A stretch of DNA of 64,000 bases from Symbiodinium natans (GCA_905221605.1 CAJNDS010001112.1:2290972-2354971), one strand, 5' to 3'. Positions 45,586-54,682 are shown, counted from the first letter of the stretch. The notes: generated by a model not told the origin, from the letters alone. Numbers and translations: made by a program.

Positions 45586-45630
45586 TTTTAGGGTTTAGGG
45601 TTTAGGGTTTAACCCTAAACCCTGAACCCT
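45586..45630 (+). repeat. Head-to-head telomere-like junction TTTAGGG to CCCTAAA
   Basis: TTTAGGGTTTAGGGTTTAAC then CCTAAACCCTGAACCC. This orientation is the one expected for end-to-end fusion, but the arrays are only a few units long. Confidence 0.85.
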
Positions 45631-45638
45631 CTCGGCGA

Positions 45639-45728
45639 ACTAAGGTGCTGTCGCATGCCCTCTTCCGCACGCGGCCCTGGACAGAGGTAGCCAAGGAGCG
45701 ACTCACCAAGGGGCTCAAGTCCCAGTGA
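45639..45728 (+). CDS. C-terminal exon candidate
   Basis: Reads TKVLSHALFRTRPWTEVAKE then RLTKGLKSQ and TGA, between a head-to-head heptamer junction and a CCCTAAA block. Confidence 0.45.
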   Translation, partial: TKVLSHALFRTRPWTEVAKERLTKGLKSQ

Positions 45729-45828
45729 CCGGACCCTAAACCCTAAACCCTAAACCCTAAACCCTAAACCCGCCAGCACGTGAGAGCTCCCTGCTTCTTG
45801 TGGTTCCTCCAGCGTCGTTTGGGATGTC

Positions 45829-45900
45829 ACCCCTTATTATTCTACTGGGGTACTATAAGCCCGTTTAAGGACTGTGCGTATAACCGGGAACTTCCCCCCA
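45829..45900 (+). mobile_element. Short family C copy
   Basis: TTGGGATGTCACCCCTTATT on the left, internal GTTTAAGGACTGTGCGTATA and a degraded right end. Confidence 0.45.
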
Positions 45901-46029
45901 GTTCCTAGAGTGTAGGGATAGGGCCCTAAACCCTACCCCTAAACCCTAAACCCTAAACCCTAAACCCTAAACCCTAAACCCTAAACCCTAAACTAGGTCT
46001 AAGGGGGGTGTTTAGGCAGGGTCCTAGCC

Positions 46030-46113
46030 ATGGCGCCGAGCAACCGGAGCCGATCGCACAGGAGCGCGCAAAGCGGCAAAAGCCATCCTTGCCATGAAGG
46101 CTTACAGCCTTAC
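46030..46113 (+). CDS. Possible first exon, Ser/Arg-rich
   Basis: GCCATGGCG start context; reads MAPSNRSRSHRSAQSGKSHP then CHEGLQPY before the family N element begins. Confidence 0.3.
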
Positions 46114-46117
46114 CCTA

Positions 46118-46200
46118 AGGCTCCAAAAAGCCCAAAGTAGGTATTATTTACAGACTTTAAACCCCAATGTAGGTACTATTTGTATACTTGGAGCCTTAGG
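46118..46200 (+). mobile_element. Family N element
   Basis: CTAAGGCTCCAAAAAGCCCA left and TATACTTGGAGCCTTAG right, a clean inverted pair. Confidence 0.65.
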
Positions 46201-46334
46201 GTTATCCTAGGTAGGATAAGGGGGGAGCCCTTAAAGGGGAACCCCTTTCTTAACCCTCTTCTGGCTCTCTTAAACAGGGACCTTATTCAGAGGGTCTTTA
46301 TCCCCAAGGGTCCCCCTAATCCTATCCCCTGCCT

Positions 46335-46551
46335 TCAGGACCACATGAACCCTTTTGAAGGGTTGAAGGACAGAAGGAACCCTTAAAGGGTTTATCCTGG
46401 TAGGGATTGTAGTAGTGTAGGGTGCATGGCCCCATTAAGGACCAAATGAACCCTTAAAGGGTTTATGGTTCATATACCCCGGTAGGGATGATACTTTAGT
46501 AGTGTAGGGTGTATGACCTTGATTTTAGGGTTCATGTGGTCCTTTCGGAGG
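46335..46551 (+). mobile_element. Tandem or nested family A copies
   Basis: AGGACCACATGAACCC at 46337 and AAGGACCAAATGAACCC at 46436, each followed by GGGTTTAT and GGTAGGGAT, sharing one right end near CCTTTCGGAGG. Confidence 0.5.
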
Positions 46552-46602
46552 GCACCCTGTGATGTGGTTGCAAGAGATGGTAGCTTGAAGGGGCATACCA
46601 TA

Positions 46603-46769
46603 CCTTGAGAGCCAAATGAACCCTAAAAGGGTTTTGGGTTTAGGGTTTAGGGTTATATATCTTAGTAGGCATTATAGTACACTATAGTGTAGGCATATGC
46701 CTTAACAGGAAGTATAGCAGCATAGGGCACAATGACCCCCCGATTTTAGGTTTCACTTGGTCACCAAGG
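46603..46769 (+). mobile_element. Family A MITE copy containing heptamer units
   Basis: CCTTGAGAGCCAAATGAACC at the left and TTCACTTGGTCACCAAGG at the right; GGGTTTAGGGTTTAGGG sits inside the left arm. Confidence 0.55.
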
Positions 46770-47210
46770 CAACGGTGGGTTTGGCTTTGGCATTCCCTGT
46801 CTTTGACAACATCGGCCCAGACCGCTACCATTTGCTTAAGCCCCCCCCCCCCCAAAAAAAAAAACCACACACACACACACACACAAAACAAGCTTGGGAA
46901 CGACTTACTACCTTACACATCTTTGAAAGGGGTCCCCAAAACCCAAGGGCACAACCCTAAGCCCCAAACCCTAGGGTCCAATCTACAACCCCTAGAGACT
47001 TGGTGCTCAGATGGAAGGGGGATTCGAACAACTGCGGCGAGTATCCTAAAACTTCCTACACTCTTTCTTTCGATCCTGCACTAGGACCGGGAGTAGGCCC
47101 TTATTTCCTGTTTTCAGGGTTGGGGGTTCTCTTATAATCCCCTCAAAACCAACAGGGGTACCCTTTTATTCCTAGGTTACTCCCGGGTCTAGCGTATGTC
47201 CCTAAGGATC

Positions 47211-47301
47211 CATGTACCTACATAGTATATACTTGGGGGCCCTAAAGCTGCTATATAGGAACACTTGAAGGCCCAAGTTTCTACGATATAGGTACATGGA
47301 C
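47211..47301 (+). mobile_element. Family E element
   Basis: GGATCCATGTACCTACATAG left and TAGGTACATGGACCC right, with opposed CTTGGGGGCCC and GGCCCAAGTTTC arms; a CCCTAAA block starts right at the end. Confidence 0.6.
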
Positions 47302-47456
47302 CCTGAACCCGAAACCCTAAACCCTAAACCCTAAACCCTAAACCCTAAACCCTAAACCCTAAACCCGGATCCTTAGGGTGGGTGTACTTTCTTGTTCTGA
47401 CCACGGCCCCACGAGGTGATTTTTGACTGGGTGCTTCGGCATGTGCAGCGCAAAAT

Positions 47457-47576
47457 AAGCCCTAAACCCTAAACCCTAAACCCTAAACCCTAAACCCTAA
47501 ACCCTAAACCCTAAACCCTAAACCCTAAACCCTAAACCCTAAACCCTAAACCCTAAACCCTAAACCCTAAACCCAA
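47457..47576 (+). repeat. Interstitial CCCTAAA array
   Basis: About 16 perfect units before an exon candidate. Confidence 0.95.
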
Positions 47577-47593
47577 CCTGTAAGCAACGGACC

Positions 47594-47690
47594 GAGGTTG
47601 CAGAAGCGTCTCGACAGCCTCATTCCCACGCTGAACCTCCTCTTGCGGCGGACACTGCTCAGAGACTCCTGCGTGCAGCAGGCACATGGT
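47594..47690 (+). CDS. Exon candidate between opposite heptamer blocks
   Basis: Reads EVAEASRQPHSHAEPPLAAD then TAQRLLRAAGTW; long CCCTAAA array on the left, TTTAGGG on the right. Confidence 0.35.
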
Positions 47691-48129
47691 TTTTTGGGTT
47701 TAGGGTTTAGGGTTAGGGCGTGTTGGGGTTCAGGGTTTAGGGTTTACCTAGTTTACCTAGACAACTAAGAGCCTAAGAAAAGTTGGGTCGTCATGCAGCA
47801 ACTTGGTTTGGAGGTGTTTCTACAACGACAACCTGGTTCTGAAATTCTGCAGCTCTCGGGCGTTAGCAATAAGCTCGTCGGAAACCCGTAAATGCCAGTC
47901 GGAAAGTTCTTCTCCCAAACCCTGGTTCTCCCAAGCGACCTACTTGTTTCCTGGGTTGACAAGGGCTAGGGCAGGGAGGGCATTCAGGCTTGGGGCTTTT
48001 AAGAGCATGCGCTGCACTCCCTCTCAAGACAGTGGGTATTTTTACAGGGTTCACATGGGCGACCTTGTCCGTTTTCAAACATCAGGGTGCCACTTTGAAT
48101 AATTCCCGGCCGTTGGAAGGAGTAGGTGA

Positions 48130-48332
48130 CTGAGCGATTTGCCTGAGGTTGTCCAAACCCTAAACCCTCAGACCCTAAACCCGAAACCCTAAACCCTCAA
48201 CCCTCAAGCCTCAACCCTCAACCCTAAACCCTAAACCCCAAACCCTAAACCCTAAACCCTAAACCCTTGCCTGAGGTTGTCCAGAACACGCAGGACTTGC
48301 TCTTTGACGTGTGCAGTTTCGTCGAAGCCTGA
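48130..48332 (+). CDS. Exon split by a telomere-repeat insertion with 17-bp duplication
   Basis: Left piece reads LSDLPE up to 48147; the right piece resumes at 48276 and reads VVQNTQDLLFDVCSFVEA to a TGA at 48330. Between them is a CCCTAAA block. Both flanks carry TTGCCTGAGGTTGTCCA (48139-48155 and 48267-48283). Splicing GT at 48148 to AG at 48274-48275 restores a single uninterrupted phase-0 frame. The protein is not recognised. Confidence 0.45.
48156..48266 (+). repeat. Interstitial CCCTAAA block inserted with a 17-bp target duplication
   Basis: 111 bp of CCCTAAA units with CCCTCAA variants, placed exactly between two perfect 17-bp direct repeats. The duplicated target contains AG|GT, so one copy gives a donor and the other an acceptor. 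Confidence 0.8.
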
Positions 48333-48699
48333 GGGCCACGGCGCAGTGGGGCCTCAGGATGGGTTTAGGGTTTAGGGTTTAGGGTTTAGGGTTTAGGGTC
48401 TAGGGTCTAGGGTTTTGGGTTTAGGGCCTAGGGTTTAGGGTTTGCCGGCAGCCTCCAAAGTTCCGTTGCTCAAAAGGGTTTAGGGTTAGGGTTTAGGGTT
48501 TAGAGTTTGTGCCCTGTGGCCCGTGGTACTACCCCTTTTGCCCACTTATGTTGTGCACTAGGTTCCCTTGTACAGCAACCAACCCCAAAAGGGCACCCTT
48601 ACTTATGATACTGTTCCTCGGCTATATACCAAGAAAGGCTTTCCCCCAACATTCACAGTCACTAGTCTGGGTCCTTGCCCTCGCTCCCTCTCCCGCAAT

Positions 48700-48922
48700 C
48701 CTTAAGGACGAAATGCACCCTAAAGGGTTTATGGTTCATATACTTCAAGAGGGATTACAGTAGCATAGGGTATATGACCCCCAATTTTAGGGTTCATATA
48801 CTTTAGTAGGGATTATAGTAGCATAGTGTAAATGACCGCAAATTCTAGGGTTCATATACTTTAGTTGGGATTATAGTAGTATGCGGTATATGACCCCCAA
48901 TTAGGGTTCATGTGGCCCCCAC
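48700..48922 (+). mobile_element. Family A MITE copy with a threefold internal repeat
   Basis: A unit of about 66 bp (GGTTCATATACTT, GGGATTATAGTAGCATAG, TATGACCCCCAATT) is repeated three times between family A ends. Confidence 0.6.
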
Positions 48923-49524
48923 TCCCGTGAGTGCATGCTGCGTTCAGAGGTCGAGCGCTGCTGTCCAGAGAAGCTGAGCCCTTCTCCCGCCAGAGGGCTC
49001 AGAAGTGCTTCAAGGGTTGCGGGTCTCACTGCTTTCGGGGATAGGATTTACAGGGTTTCGTGTCCGGGGTTTAGGGTCAAAAAAGTGGTTCAGGTTTACG
49101 GGGCCTTTGTCTGTCTTGGAGTGGGGGGTGGCTGGGAGGCTTGAAGTTGACAAAGGGCGGCTGACTTTAGGGTGGAACCCTAAACCCTAGGCCCTGTGGT
49201 TGTAGGTAGAATTCCGATGAGGGCACCAGAGAATTCAAGGTGCGAGGATTCTGGTGTCTTGTGGTCTACACGCCCCCCCAATTATAGCAGTGCCGCTCTG
49301 AGGGCAGTTTCATGCGCCCTGAATATGGTCCCTTTTCCTTCCTTAAAGGGTTCTGATGTGTGGGCCCCTTTTGTTGTATGTATAGAGTATAGTCGTATAT
49401 AAGGGGTACCCTTCTAAGGGCCCATGTGAAGGGACCATGAAACTGCCCTAAGACACTCCCGGTTGAGCCTCAAAGCCATGAGCCGCACGTTCGACTCCCA
49501 AACCCCTGCAACCTCTTATGAGTT

Positions 49525-49627
49525 CCTTAGGGACCCAAAATGAAGCCTAAAGTTGGGGTCATATACCCTATACTACTATAATCCCTATCCCTACACCCTA
49601 AAAAGGGGGTTCCTTTGGTCCTTAAGG
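49525..49627 (+). mobile_element. Family A MITE copy
   Basis: CCTTAGGGACCCAAAATGAA at the left and CTTTGGTCCTTAAGG at the right, with TATACCCTATACTACTATAA in the core. TT flanks both ends. Confidence 0.6.
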
Positions 49628-50920
49628 TTGTACATGCATGAACCCCCCCCCCCCCCCCCCACACACACCCAAAAGCGCATGTATCCGAAGCCGATTGAGT
49701 AAGGACTTGGTAGGAAGCACGAGTAGGCGCTACACAGCGGGTTGTGGTTGCGCTCTTTACTTTTGGAGGGCTCAAACGCCTGTCCCTTCCCGCGCTTCTC
49801 ACCATAGGAGGCGCTGATGAATCATGATCCCGGGTGGCTCAGATGTCTGAGTCTACATCCAAATCAACCCACGCGCGCCTGCTGCTGTTTGTGGCCCCTA
49901 GCATGACATGACCCAGCATGACATGGGATGCAGGGCAAGCAGACGCAGCCGGACGAATTGTTGGACACCAGCATCCGGGAAAAGCTTCCTGCCATGCAAA
50001 GGTGTATCACCAAGGGCAGCGATAAGCAGGAGTACGCATACATACATACATATATATATGTATATATATATACATATACATATAGATATGTACGTACATA
50101 TATACATTTTTTTGATGTTCATATTTATTTCTGAACTTATCCGTACATATGTACGCTGTTACACCAACACACCAACTACCGCACTGGTGGAGCTTGCGTG
50201 GGCCCTTGTGACTGGGGCTACGCGAGCTGCCCGGAGTCCCCATGCCGTTCCAAGGCCGACACTGCCATAAAACATGTTCGCTGTGTTATTTTTATTTTCA
50301 TAATAGAAGAAGTATATTTGCATGAATGTAAATGTGTGTGTATATATACAGTACATATACATATATGTATATATATATATGTATGTTTGTGCGCATTGTG
50401 TGCGTGTGTTGACGATGCAAGTTGTGACGAGAGCTGCAAGTTGCGAGACCTTAGGCTTTATACGTCACCTGGAGCCAGTCTATGAGAAGTGGCCTAGGCT
50501 CCATGTAACAACCAGCACCACGCAAACAACTTACAACTAAAGTGATCTGGACAGCATGGGCCCAGACCCTAAAAACCCGAACACCGCGAATACCCGAATA
50601 ACCCTAAACCCCAACCCCTAAACCCTCAACCCTCAACCCTAAACCCTAAACCCTAAACCCTAAACCTTAACAAGATCACAGCCCTTTAGTCCACTAGGAT
50701 TTAGCCTCGGAGAGTTGCACTCGAAGACATGCGACAACTTACAGCAAAAGGACAGGGAATCGTTGTTTGGGGGATGAATCCTACGCCGTGAGCCTTGGGT
50801 TTAGGGTTTAGGGTTTAAGGTTTAGGGTTTAGGGTTTAGGGTTTAGGGTTACAAACCCTGTACCTAAGCCCTGGGGATGTGTGACTTGGGTTGTGTACGG
50901 GAGCTGAATGTCATCCGCAG

Positions 50921-50962
50921 GGTGCGGCTTCTCATCGGTCTCATATGGGGCACCTCCTCGCT
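50921..50962 (+). CDS. Short exon with canonical splice sites
   Basis: Acceptor CATCCGCAG and donor GCT|GTAAGC enclose a piece reading VRLLIGLIWGTSS. Hydrophobic, about 14 residues. Confidence 0.3.
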
Positions 50963-51104
50963 GTAAGCTACAAAGTAGTTTAGGGTTTAGGGTTTAGTGT
51001 TCAGGGTTCAGGGTTCAGGGTTCTGGGTTATGCTAATTAGTTATACTTACACGTCCGCAGGATGGATGGCCCAATCTGGAAAGTCCTAGGCAGCAGGTCT
51101 TAGC

Positions 51105-51383
51105 ATGCAAGGCCATGGGAAAGCATCCTACCATGGCAAGCTGTTCCAAAGCCTGCGCGGCCGCCTGGGACGATGCTGGGTCTCGGTGTGCCTGAGAGTG
51201 CTGCTGCTGCTGGGGCCCTGGCGGTACTGTTGGGCTTGCGAAGACTTGGCGGCCCTGCGGAATCTCTCCCCAAAAGACAACACTAAGTTTTTTTGTTCAG
51301 CCATCGAAGCCACGCAACGTTGCTGCCCAAGAGTTTTTTCGGAGATTCGCTGCCTAGTTGATAACTGGGTGTGTCCACCCTAA
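51105..51383 (+). CDS. Small cysteine-containing hypothetical protein or 5' exon of the Gig2-like gene
   Basis: ATG to TAA frame of 92 codons with eight cysteines. It contains a hydrophobic stretch VCLRVLLLLGPWRYCW (about residues 28-43) and then a polar segment with CEDLAALRNLSPKDN and RCCPRVFSEIRCLVDNW. The stop lies just where a CCCTAAA block begins, so the last codons may be intronic; GGGT|GTGTCC near 51370 is a possible donor. It lies 440 bp upstream of the Gig2-like frame on the same strand with one more exon candidate between, so it may be part of that transcript. No family recognised. Confidence 0.4.
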   Translation: MQGHGKASYHGKLFQSLRGRLGRCWVSVCLRVLLLLGPWRYCWACEDLAALRNLSPKDNTKFFCSAIEATQRCCPRVFSEIRCLVDNWVCPP

Positions 51384-51404
51384 ACCCTAAACCCTAAACC
51401 CTAA

Positions 51405-51549
51405 AGGCCCTACTATCCAGAGATGGACACGCAGCATGACGGCCTGCTGCCATTGCCCATGTGCCTGCACAAGTGTCCCACCCGCGTGCCCTTCGTTGCC
51501 GTGCCTCTGGTCCACCTCCTGCTGCTGTTGACACTTCGTGGGTTTAGGG
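51405..51549 (+). CDS. Exon candidate between CCCTAAA and TTTAGGG blocks
   Basis: Open frame beginning YYPEMDTQHDGLLPLPMC and continuing with a hydrophobic run VPFVAVPLVHLLLLLTLR, ending in the first TAG of a TTTAGGG block. Bracketed on the left by CCCTAAA and on the right by TTTAGGG. It lies between the 51.1 kb frame and the Gig2-like frame; a shared transcript is plausible but unproven. Confidence 0.35.
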
Positions 51550-51721
51550 TTTAGGGTTTAGGGTTTATTTTTGGGTACTCTAATTTACAATAAACAGCAA
51601 AAGCTTTAATTCTGTGCCAGGGTTCCAAGTTCAGTATAGGACAGATTTGGCCATGCTGCCCCTGAACCTTCTGAGGCTTTCCTGCTCTCGAGAAGACCTT
51701 TTTTCTTGGTTCTTGGTCATG

Positions 51722-51793
51722 TTAGGGTTTAGGGTTTAGGGTTTAGGGTTTAGGGTTTAGGGTTTAGGGTTTAGGGTTTAGGGTTTAGGGTTT
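51722..51793 (+). repeat. Interstitial TTTAGGG array upstream of the Gig2-like exon
   Basis: About 10 units; the Gig2-like open frame begins about 30 bp to the right. Confidence 0.95.
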
Positions 51794-51923
51794 TTGCCGA
51801 TACAGTGGTGGAAAGTCATGATTGACAAAGAACAAAACAAGGAAGAGGAAGCTTCCTGGGCCATGGTACATCTTCCGACCGTTGCTTACCTCCTCACGCA
51901 CTGTCTTGAATGAGAGCCCACGC

Positions 51924-52801
51924 ATGAACCCCCTAGAGGCTGCAAGGCAAATGGTTCTGTCTCAGGTGGACAGCATCTGCCGGCGTGTGAAATCTTCCCG
52001 GGAAGTGGTAAAGTATGTCATGACTGCATACTACCTGCTCCTCTGCCTCCTCTACAGCATCACCTATGCATTGACGATCGCCATCGCCCTCAAACGTCTA
52101 GTGCTGCTTGTAGGGGTTCTTCGTTGCATCTTGTTCCTTGTGCTTGGCGTGCTAGTGCTATGTGATGCCGTCCCACGGGCAGTCGTCAAGGGTCTCTCCA
52201 AGCTTGTCAAAAAGCGGGCCTCCCCTTCCAGCATGACAGAAATCCGGGCCTATCACGGAACCAGCCTCGACAATCTCGAAAGCATCCGGGCCGAAGGCTT
52301 CCGTCCCTCCAACAGCGGCATGCTCGGGCGGGGCGTCTACGTCTCCCGAGACATCAACAAAGTGCTGGGCTACGGCGGCTACTTCGGCGTGATATTGGAG
52401 CTGCGGGTGACCTTGGGCCAGGTCTGCATTGTCGACCATCAGGGCCATGACAACCAATATCGTTGGCACGACTCATATGACACAGCCTGGGTACCTTGGG
52501 GACAAACTGAGCCCTAAAATTGGGGTCATATACCCTGGACTACTGCAATGCCTGTTAGGTATATGAACCCTAAACCCTTTTAGGTTTCAATTCGGTCCTC
52601 GAGGTACCTGCTCAGTGTGGCATGGTAGGCTCGGGCCTGGAAGAAGGATGCGTCGCCAGGGCAGAGAGCGTGAAGGTTGTTCGGGTGTGGCGGCGACAGC
52701 ACCTACACCTCTTGGCCCTTGTGACATATGAGCTCATCAGGCTTGCCATCGACGCATGCAGGGGAGCTCCTTGGCAGCAGACCCTAAACCCTAAACCCTA
52801 A
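51924..52801 (+). CDS. Gig2-like ADP-ribosyltransferase-fold membrane protein, two exons
   Basis: Exon 1 (51924-52490) and exon 2 (52604-52801) would give about 254 residues. The start is the first in-frame ATG; the frame is open back to a TGA at 51819, so an upstream exon could be joined. Residues about 31-56 and 59-82 are strongly hydrophobic (two membrane helices), followed by a basic stretch and a C-terminal domain. Seen motifs: AYHGTS (His111), SGMLGRGVYVSRD (Tyr139), then WHDSYDTAW at the end of exon 1, and CGMVGSGLEEGCV (Glu202/203) in exon 2. This order matches the Gig2/PARP-like ADP-ribosyltransferase fold, where His, Tyr and Glu are expected around the NAD site; activity is inference. 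If the 113-bp insert is not spliced, the frame stops at 52515 and loses the GLEE motif. The reading ends in a telomere-heptamer block (stop 52799-52801), so the true C-terminus may differ through further splicing. Confidence 0.7.
52494..52604 (+). mobile_element. Family A MITE acting as an introner inside the Gig2-like gene
   Basis: Ends CCTTGGGGAC and GTCCTCGAGG are imperfect inverted repeats of the family A consensus, flanked by TA on both sides (52492-52493 and 52605-52606). Deleting the element plus one TA joins GCCTGGGTA to CCTGCTCAG and keeps the frame. The same product results from splicing GT at 52491 to AG at 52602-52603, a 113-bp phase-0 intron. The donor GT straddles the target TA, and the acceptor AG comes from the element end. 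Confidence 0.75.
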
Positions 52802-52894
52802 GCCCTATAAGCCCTAAACCCTAAACCCTAAGTCGGTTCCCTTTATATTCCCAAACATCAGCCTTCAGTTCCGCTACAAGACTGGACAACTCAG

Positions 52895-53187
52895 GCTCTC
52901 GAGTGGCTGCTGCCAGAGGCAGGAGGAGCCTCCGAGCCGGATCCCGTGCCTGGCTGGTTCTTGGTAGGGAATGAGGGAATGAGGGAATGAGGGCCATATT
53001 ATATATATATATATATATACATACATTCTAAGGGATTATATAGGACCCCCAATTCCCTCATTCCCTACTAAGAACCAGCCAGGTGCCGCGGCCGCACCCC
53101 GACCTCGAGATCCTCAAGACCTGGATGCTTGGCTGCACAGTTTTCGACGTCTCGGGGAAGATGCTCAGAGTTGCGGGAAGTATGTAG
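52895..53187 (+). CDS. Unrecognised exon pair split by a family D element
   Basis: Left piece 52895-52945 begins after a CTCAG acceptor and reads ALEWLLPEAGGASEPDP. The right piece starts at 53083 and continues VPRPHPDLEILKTWMLGC up to a TAG at 53185. Between them lies a 137-bp element bounded by GT (52946) and AG (53082); removal leaves one open phase-0 frame of about 52 codons. Codon choice is GC-rich at third positions, unlike the surrounding repeats. It sits about 100 bp downstream of the Gig2-like exon 2 on the same strand and may belong to the same gene. I do not recognise a domain. Confidence 0.5.
52950..53082 (+). mobile_element. Family D MITE acting as an introner
   Basis: Terminal inverted repeat CTGGCTGGTTCTTGGTAGGG and its complement at the right end, with inner GAATGAGGGAATGAGGG arms and a TA-rich loop. 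It is flanked by GTGC (52946-52949 and 53083-53086), consistent with a 4-bp target duplication. The left GTGC supplies the GT donor and the element's last bases CCAG supply the acceptor. Confidence 0.7.
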
Positions 53188-53206
53188 AAACAATTGCAGT
53201 AACTTC

Positions 53207-53286
53207 TTAAACCCTAAACCCTAAACCCTAAACCCTAAACCCTAAACCCTAAACCCTAAACCCTAAACCCTAAACCCTAAACCCTT
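53207..53286 (+). repeat. Interstitial CCCTAAA array
   Basis: About 11 units, left partner of the inverted pair around the 53.3 kb exon candidate. Confidence 0.95.
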
Positions 53287-53301
53287 TTTGTGGTTCTTTC
53301 C

Positions 53302-53412
53302 GGCTTGGACTCCCGGAGGATGGCGCAAGGACCGAGCCGACCCTGCTTGCACGACGAGCGTTTCACCCACCGGACGGTGCCCCCGCCCTTGGCTCCTTGG
53401 GCGGGCTTTTGG
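53302..53412 (+). CDS. Exon candidate between opposite heptamer blocks
   Basis: Reads GLDSRRMAQGPSRPCLHDER then FTHRTVPPPLAPWAGFW before a heptamer stop. Possible ATG at 53320. Confidence 0.35.
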
Positions 53413-53500
53413 AGGGTTTAGGGTTTAGGGTTTAGGGTTTAGGGTTTAGGGTTTAGGGTTTAGGGTTCAGGGTTTAGGGTTTAGGGTTTAGGGTTTAGGC
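53413..53500 (+). repeat. Interstitial TTTAGGG array
   Basis: About 12 units, right partner of the inverted pair around the 53.3 kb exon candidate. Confidence 0.95.
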
Positions 53501-53502
53501 TC

Positions 53503-53662
53503 CTTGCTGGCCCAGTGGCCCCCCTTTTTGCCTTTTTTGTTGGTGGTTTTTCTGTTTTGTTTTTTTGGCGGGTTTAGGGTTTAGGGTTCTTTCACGCATC
53601 AACCAACCCCAAATAAGGCTACCCTTACTGCAATATGGTTCCCGGTCTTCCAAGGCTCACAA
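53503..53662 (+). mobile_element. Family O element with internal TTTAGGG
   Basis: GCTGGCCCAGTGGCCCCCCT left, GGGTTTAGGGTTTAGGG inside, AACCAACCCCAAATAAGG and CTACCCTTACTGCAATATGG right. Confidence 0.55.
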
Positions 53663-53952
53663 GATCAAGCGGATTTAGGTGCTTCGGTGCGCCTGGTGTG
53701 TACAGCCGTGGGCCCATTATGCAGACGTGGGTCTTCGATCGAGAAGCCAGGGTGAGGTGAATCTGGGGTTCACGATATGAGGGGTACCTTATTGGGGGTC
53801 CTTATTATAAGGGAATCCTACTATTTGGGGGGGTCTATTTTGAGGGTCCCCTAGTATCGTAAACCCCCATATCCAGCAGTTAGGCGGACACTCAGCAGGG
53901 GAGCCACTCAACGCCGCTGCGAACAAAGAAAGGGCGATGTTCCATAGACCAG

Positions 53953-54086
53953 CCTTGAGGACCAAATAGAACCCTAAAATAGGTTTGGGGTTCATATACC
54001 TTAATTGGCATTTTAGTAGCATAGGGACCTTAAACCCTAAACCCTAAACCCTAACCCCGATTTTAGGGTTCATTTGGTCCCCAAGG
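53953..54086 (+). mobile_element. Family A MITE copy with an internal CCCTAAA block
   Basis: CCTTGAGGACCAAATAGAAC and CATTTGGTCCCCAAGG are the ends; four CCCTAAA units interrupt the right arm. Confidence 0.6.
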
Positions 54087-54351
54087 AGGTTTGCTAATGT
54101 ATTTGGCATGCAGGAGATTCCTGAGACAGGATCCAGGCTGGCCCGAACAGGCCCGAACCTAGCAAGGCCCTCGAGTTTAGGGTTTAGTGTTAGGGTTTAG
54201 GGTTTAGGGTGTAGGGTTTAGGGTTTAGGGTTTAGGGTACCCCTAAACCCTAAACCCTATAACCCCCAAAGCTTCCCAAGGCCACATCGACCAGATGAAG
54301 CCCTTTTGTATTCTTTGAGTCCCCAACCCCCTTCCTTACTTCGCCTTGAGT

Positions 54352-54440
54352 TGAACTTTAAACTTTTTGGGTTTCCTTATTTAGCAGGAATATGAAAGTT
54401 TAACCCTTTTTTCCCCTTGGTTATTGGAGAAGTAAGCTTC
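54352..54440 (+). repeat. Dispersed repeat shared with 5286-5377
   Basis: TTTCCTTATTTAGCAGGAAT and AAAGTTTAACCCTTTTTTCC and CCTTGGTTATTGGAGAAG match the 5.3 kb copy closely. Confidence 0.6.
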
Positions 54441-54560
54441 AAGAACCCCCGTCCTGCGGGCAGGGCAGAGGCGAATGGCACGCATCCTGGTGCTGGTTGC
54501 AGCCTGGCTTTGAAACCCTAAACCCTAAAACCTAAACCCTAAACCCTAAACCCCAATCTC

Positions 54561-54682
54561 TTGGTAGCCCAGTGGTGCCCCTTTCCCTTTGATTGGTTCA
54601 AGGTTCTCTGATAAAGAAAACCAGCCCCCAAAAAAAGCCTCCCTTGCTTTTAGTATGGTTGCCGGGCTACCAAGAATCCCTG
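54561..54682 (+). mobile_element. Family O element
   Basis: CTTGGTAGCCCAGTGGTGCC left and GGTTGCCGGGCTACCAAG right, a good inverted pair. Confidence 0.6.

Noticed and set aside
49450-49505. tRNA-like B box (GTTCGACTCC)
   Set aside because: No matching A box, acceptor stem or anticodon arm could be drawn around it.
51818-51913. Alternative start at the ATG at 51818
   Set aside because: It opens another frame that stops after 31 codons; the Gig2-like frame has its first ATG at 51924.
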